Shown here: positions 7,396-9,150 of the stretch, one piece after another
Layout of the letters: each line of letters begins with the position of its first letter
How positions within the stretch are numbered: position 1 is the first letter of the stretch
DNA from: Chloroflexi bacterium RBG_16_68_14
GTDB lineage: Bacteria > Chloroflexota > Dehalococcoidia > DSTF01 > RBG-16-68-14
Length of the DNA stretch: 9,150 nucleotides
Direction: 5' to 3'
Assembly (NCBI GenBank): GCA_001796995.1
Contig: MGOB01000040.1
Location: 12,607 to 21,756 of the forward strand
The notes under the pieces: model-generated
Databases searched by the model: none
What the model was told of the DNA's origin: nothing
What the model saw: the letters and a program-made list of their open reading frames with translations, nothing else
Made by a program: the position numbers and the translations under genes

Positions 7396-8208
7396 GCTCG
7401 AGCTCCCCACGCTCGGAAAGTCGATCTGGTACGTGCGGTAGAGCCAGGGGATGCGCAGGATGCCCAGCAGGTTCAGCCCCATCACGATCAGCAGCGCGCC
7501 TGCCACCTTCTCGATCGTCCCCAGGTTGTCCCGCACGACATACCCCACGGCGCCCACCGACGCCCCCAGCGCCACGAAGACGATGGAGAAGCCGGCCACG
7601 AAGGCGAGGGCGTGCCGGAACGTCGCCCCGCGCTGGTCCTCGCGCGCCTCGGCCGAGACGCCGGCCAGGTGCATCAGGTAGGCCGGCACCATCGGCAGGC
7701 AGCAGGGCGAAAGGAAGGCGATGACGCCGGCGCCGAAGGCCACGGTAAAGCCGAGGGGGCTCCCCACGTCGATGCCCGTCAGCCCCCCTTCCGCGCCGGT
7801 CACCGTGCTGACACCGCCGGTGAAGTACCGGTTGAAGATGGTGAACTCGTCGAGGAAGATGAGCGCGCCGATGAAGATCACCCGCACGCCGCCCACGATC
7901 TCCAGCACGGGCATGAGCGGCCGGATCTTCCGCATCCCCGCCATCACCTGGTTCATCGCGAGGCCCGCGATCAGGAACGGCACGCCCAGCCCGAGGGACC
8001 AGGCGGCGAGCAGGAACGTGCCCTGGAGCACCGTCGCCGATGACGCCGCCAGCGTCACGATCGCCCCCAGGATGGGGCCGATGCACGGCGTCCACCCCAC
8101 GGCGAAGGCCGACCCGATGCCCAGGGACTTGCCGTAGCGCAGCGCGGGAGGGAGCGCCGTCCGTGCGCCGCTCGCGCTCGCTACGCCTGCCTGCTGCGTC
8201 GCTGCCAT
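7372..8208 (-). CDS. CcdA/DsbD-type transmembrane thiol-disulfide transporter with permuted halves
   Basis: CcdA-type proteins move reducing equivalents across the membrane for cytochrome c maturation and other periplasmic thiol reactions, using one Cys in each of two inverted three-helix repeats. Both repeats are here in 278 residues, but in swapped order. The repeat with GWTPCIGPILGAI (Cys42) comes first, with helices near 30-55, 63-85 and 101-120. The one with FLSPCCLPMVPAYL (Cys169, Cys170) comes second, with helices near 152-182, 200-225 and 232-251. Basic loops (MRKIRP, REDQR, RIPWLYR) and the acidic 121-149 loop predict both ends inside. The ATG overlaps the preceding stop (TAATG). The C-terminal QNLEPRT is encoded by the GGTTCT array. 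No thioredoxin-like or cytochrome gene is in the window. The family call is firm; substrate and partner are unknown. Confidence 0.88.
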   Translation of the reverse strand: MAATQQAGVASASGARTALPPALRYGKSLGIGSAFAVGWTPCIGPILGAIVTLAASSATVLQGTFLLAAWSLGLGVPFLIAGLAMNQVMAGMRKIRPLMPVLEIVGGVRVIFIGALIFLDEFTIFNRYFTGGVSTVTGAEGGLTGIDVGSPLGFTVAFGAGVIAFLSPCCLPMVPAYLMHLAGVSAEAREDQRGATFRHALAFVAGFSIVFVALGASVGAVGYVVRDNLGTIEKVAGALLIVMGLNLLGILRIPWLYRTYQIDFPSVGSSSQNLEPRT

Positions 8209-8441
8209 TATCCTTCGGCCACCTCTGCGAACGGGTCGCTGTCTTCCCTCAGTCCGAGCAGCGCGAGGCGCGCCTGGTCGTACCGCTCCTTGGCGCGCGC
8301 CTCCCGGCTGAGCAGCCCCTTCAGCTTAGGCGGCTCCATCGTCTCGCCCTCCAGGAGGACGCGATGGAGCGCCTGAAGCTGCTCCTGCCAGGCCTGGTAG
8401 GCCCGGCGATACTCCTCCTGCCGCTGCGGGTCCATGCGCAT
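8208..8441 (-). CDS. Hypothetical 77-aa charged helical protein upstream of the CcdA-like gene
   Basis: I do not recognise a family. The product is hydrophilic and almost all helical, for example QRQEEYRRAYQAWQEQLQAL near the start and KGLLSREARAKERYDQARLA in the middle, with an acidic end (DSDPFAEVAEG). There is no signal or membrane segment. It could be a small coiled-coil partner of the membrane protein. Its TAA shares one base with the CcdA-like ATG, so the two are translationally coupled. ATG 8441 and ATG 8435 (M3) are both possible starts; neither has a clear Shine-Dalgarno. Codon composition and the tight junction argue that it is real. Confidence 0.6.
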   Translation of the reverse strand: MRMDPQRQEEYRRAYQAWQEQLQALHRVLLEGETMEPPKLKGLLSREARAKERYDQARLALLGLREDSDPFAEVAEG

Positions 8442-8470
8442 CGAAGGCGGGTTCGTCCCCGGTTCCTGAC

Positions 8471-8476
8471 AGTATA
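8471..8476 (-). promoter_or_regulatory. Candidate -10 element for the 77-aa/CcdA-like pair
   Basis: Minus strand TATACT, one mismatch from TATAAT, about 30 bases before ATG 8441, in the only gap between the LysM gene and this pair. No convincing -35 lies at the right distance, so this is tentative. Confidence 0.3.
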
Positions 8477-8509
8477 CCGACTCCGGGCGAGGGAACGCAG
8501 CGTTCGGTG

Positions 8510-9088
8510 CTAGGGCTCGGGCGTGGCCGAGCGGGCGGGGATGATCAGCTCCTGGCCGATGTCGAGAGAGGTGGGGTCGGTGATCCCGTTGGCGGCCATC
8601 AGCTCCTCGGTGGAGATGCCGAACTGGGCGGCGATGCTCTCGGGGATGTCCCCCTCCTGGACGATGTAGGTGGTCTGCTCTTCGGGCGCGGGCGCGGGCG
8701 TGGGCGTGGCTTTGGGCTCCCTGGTGGCGTCCAGCACGGCGCTCTCCTCGGCGGGAACGCCGGAGATGGTGAGCACCTGCCCCACCTCCAGCTTGGTCGG
8801 GTCGGTGATGCCGTTGGCCTCCATGATCGCCTCCGCCGTGACGCCGAACTGGGCGGCGATGGAGGCGGGGCTGTCGCCCGCCTGGACGACGTAGGTCTCG
8901 CCCTGGAGCACCGGCGACACTGCGCCCACGATGACCACCTCGGGCAGGGGGTCGGGCGGCGTAGCGGTCGGGATCTTGCTCAGATCGGGCGGGCCGGCAT
9001 CATCTCCTGAGCCTCCGCAGGCGACCAGGAGGAGGGCTGTGACTAGGAGGGGAAGCGACGCTAGGAGTAGCCACCGACGGACGCGCAC
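8510..9088 (-). CDS. Lipoprotein with two LysM domains
   Basis: The 192-residue product starts with a basic N-terminus (VRVRRW), a hydrophobic stretch and the lipobox LLVAC (Cys24), then a GGSGDDAGPP linker: a lipid-anchored extracytoplasmic protein. Two LysM modules follow: TYVVQAGDSPASIAAQFGV to about residue 110, and TYIVQEGDIPESIAAQFGI near 140-184. A Pro/Thr/Ala linker separates them. Both contain ANGITDPT and G-Q-x-L, so they look like an internal duplication. LysM binds N-acetylglucosamine polymers such as peptidoglycan; no catalytic domain is attached, so a cell-wall tethering role is inferred. GTG 9088 is chosen because GGAGGT lies four bases upstream; an in-frame TTG at 9103 lacks a ribosome site. 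Confidence 0.88.
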   Translation of the reverse strand: MRVRRWLLLASLPLLVTALLLVACGGSGDDAGPPDLSKIPTATPPDPLPEVVIVGAVSPVLQGETYVVQAGDSPASIAAQFGVTAEAIMEANGITDPTKLEVGQVLTISGVPAEESAVLDATREPKATPTPAPAPEEQTTYIVQEGDIPESIAAQFGISTEELMAANGITDPTSLDIGQELIIPARSATPEP

Positions 9089-9119
9089 GGATACCTCCAG
9101 CAAGGCAGGGGCCGCGAGG

Positions 9120-9149
9120 ATCGTAACACCACCTGGGAGGGGCAGGCAA
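9120..9149 (-). promoter_or_regulatory. Candidate promoter of the LysM lipoprotein gene
   Basis: Minus strand: TTGCCT (9149-9144), an 18-base spacer, TACGAT (9125-9120), ending 31 bases before GTG 9088. Each hexamer matches 4/6. Upstream sequence beyond the window cannot be judged. Confidence 0.3.
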
Positions 9150-9150
9150 G

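Noticed and set aside
8495..8507. GAACGCTGCGTTC palindrome after the LysM gene as a terminator
   Set aside because: With a realistic loop the stem is only four base pairs, and there is no T-tract on either side.

Overview
The window is GC-rich, densely packed bacterial DNA, and every gene I can support lies on the minus strand. Gene content points to a Chloroflexota-like bacterium, probably a Dehalococcoidia relative, but the assignment is an inference without any search. It rests on lipoproteins with LLAAC or LVAC lipoboxes, an alpha/beta-hydrolase fused to a class III cyclase, a bS22-type mini ribosomal protein, solitary HicB, and abundant RAYT/REP elements.

Reading in the direction of transcription (high to low coordinates): a lipoprotein with two LysM domains (9088-8510); a 77-residue unknown protein (8441-8208) whose stop overlaps the start of a CcdA-type membrane protein (8208-7372); an alpha/beta-hydrolase-adenylate cyclase fusion (7273-5936); uvrA (5750-2820) with its own promoter and Shine-Dalgarno; and a short DUF4177-like gene (2785-2621).

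An accessory block of about 1.4 kb follows (2623-1182). It holds an intact REP-associated tyrosine transposase (RAYT) with a pair of REP hairpins inserted in frame, a solitary HicB-like gene, and a second, unrelated RAYT broken by an amber codon and bracketed by inverted GTAG hairpins. Beyond it are a 31-codon bS22-type gene (1088-993), a hairpin terminator, a 157-residue unknown protein (876-403), and the start of a lipoprotein that looks like a PQQ-dependent sugar dehydrogenase (403 to the window edge).

Three things stand out. The CcdA-like protein has its two three-helix halves in swapped order, an apparent circular permutation. The HicB-like gene is a chimera carrying the promoter, Shine-Dalgarno and first 14 codons of a bS22 gene, with a complete bS22 gene about 0.9 kb downstream. 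REP-type or GGTTC-type repeats supply the stop codons of several genes (hicB, RAYT 1, the DUF4177-like gene, the CcdA-like gene), so repeats have been trimming gene ends here. I found no tRNA, rRNA or CRISPR.
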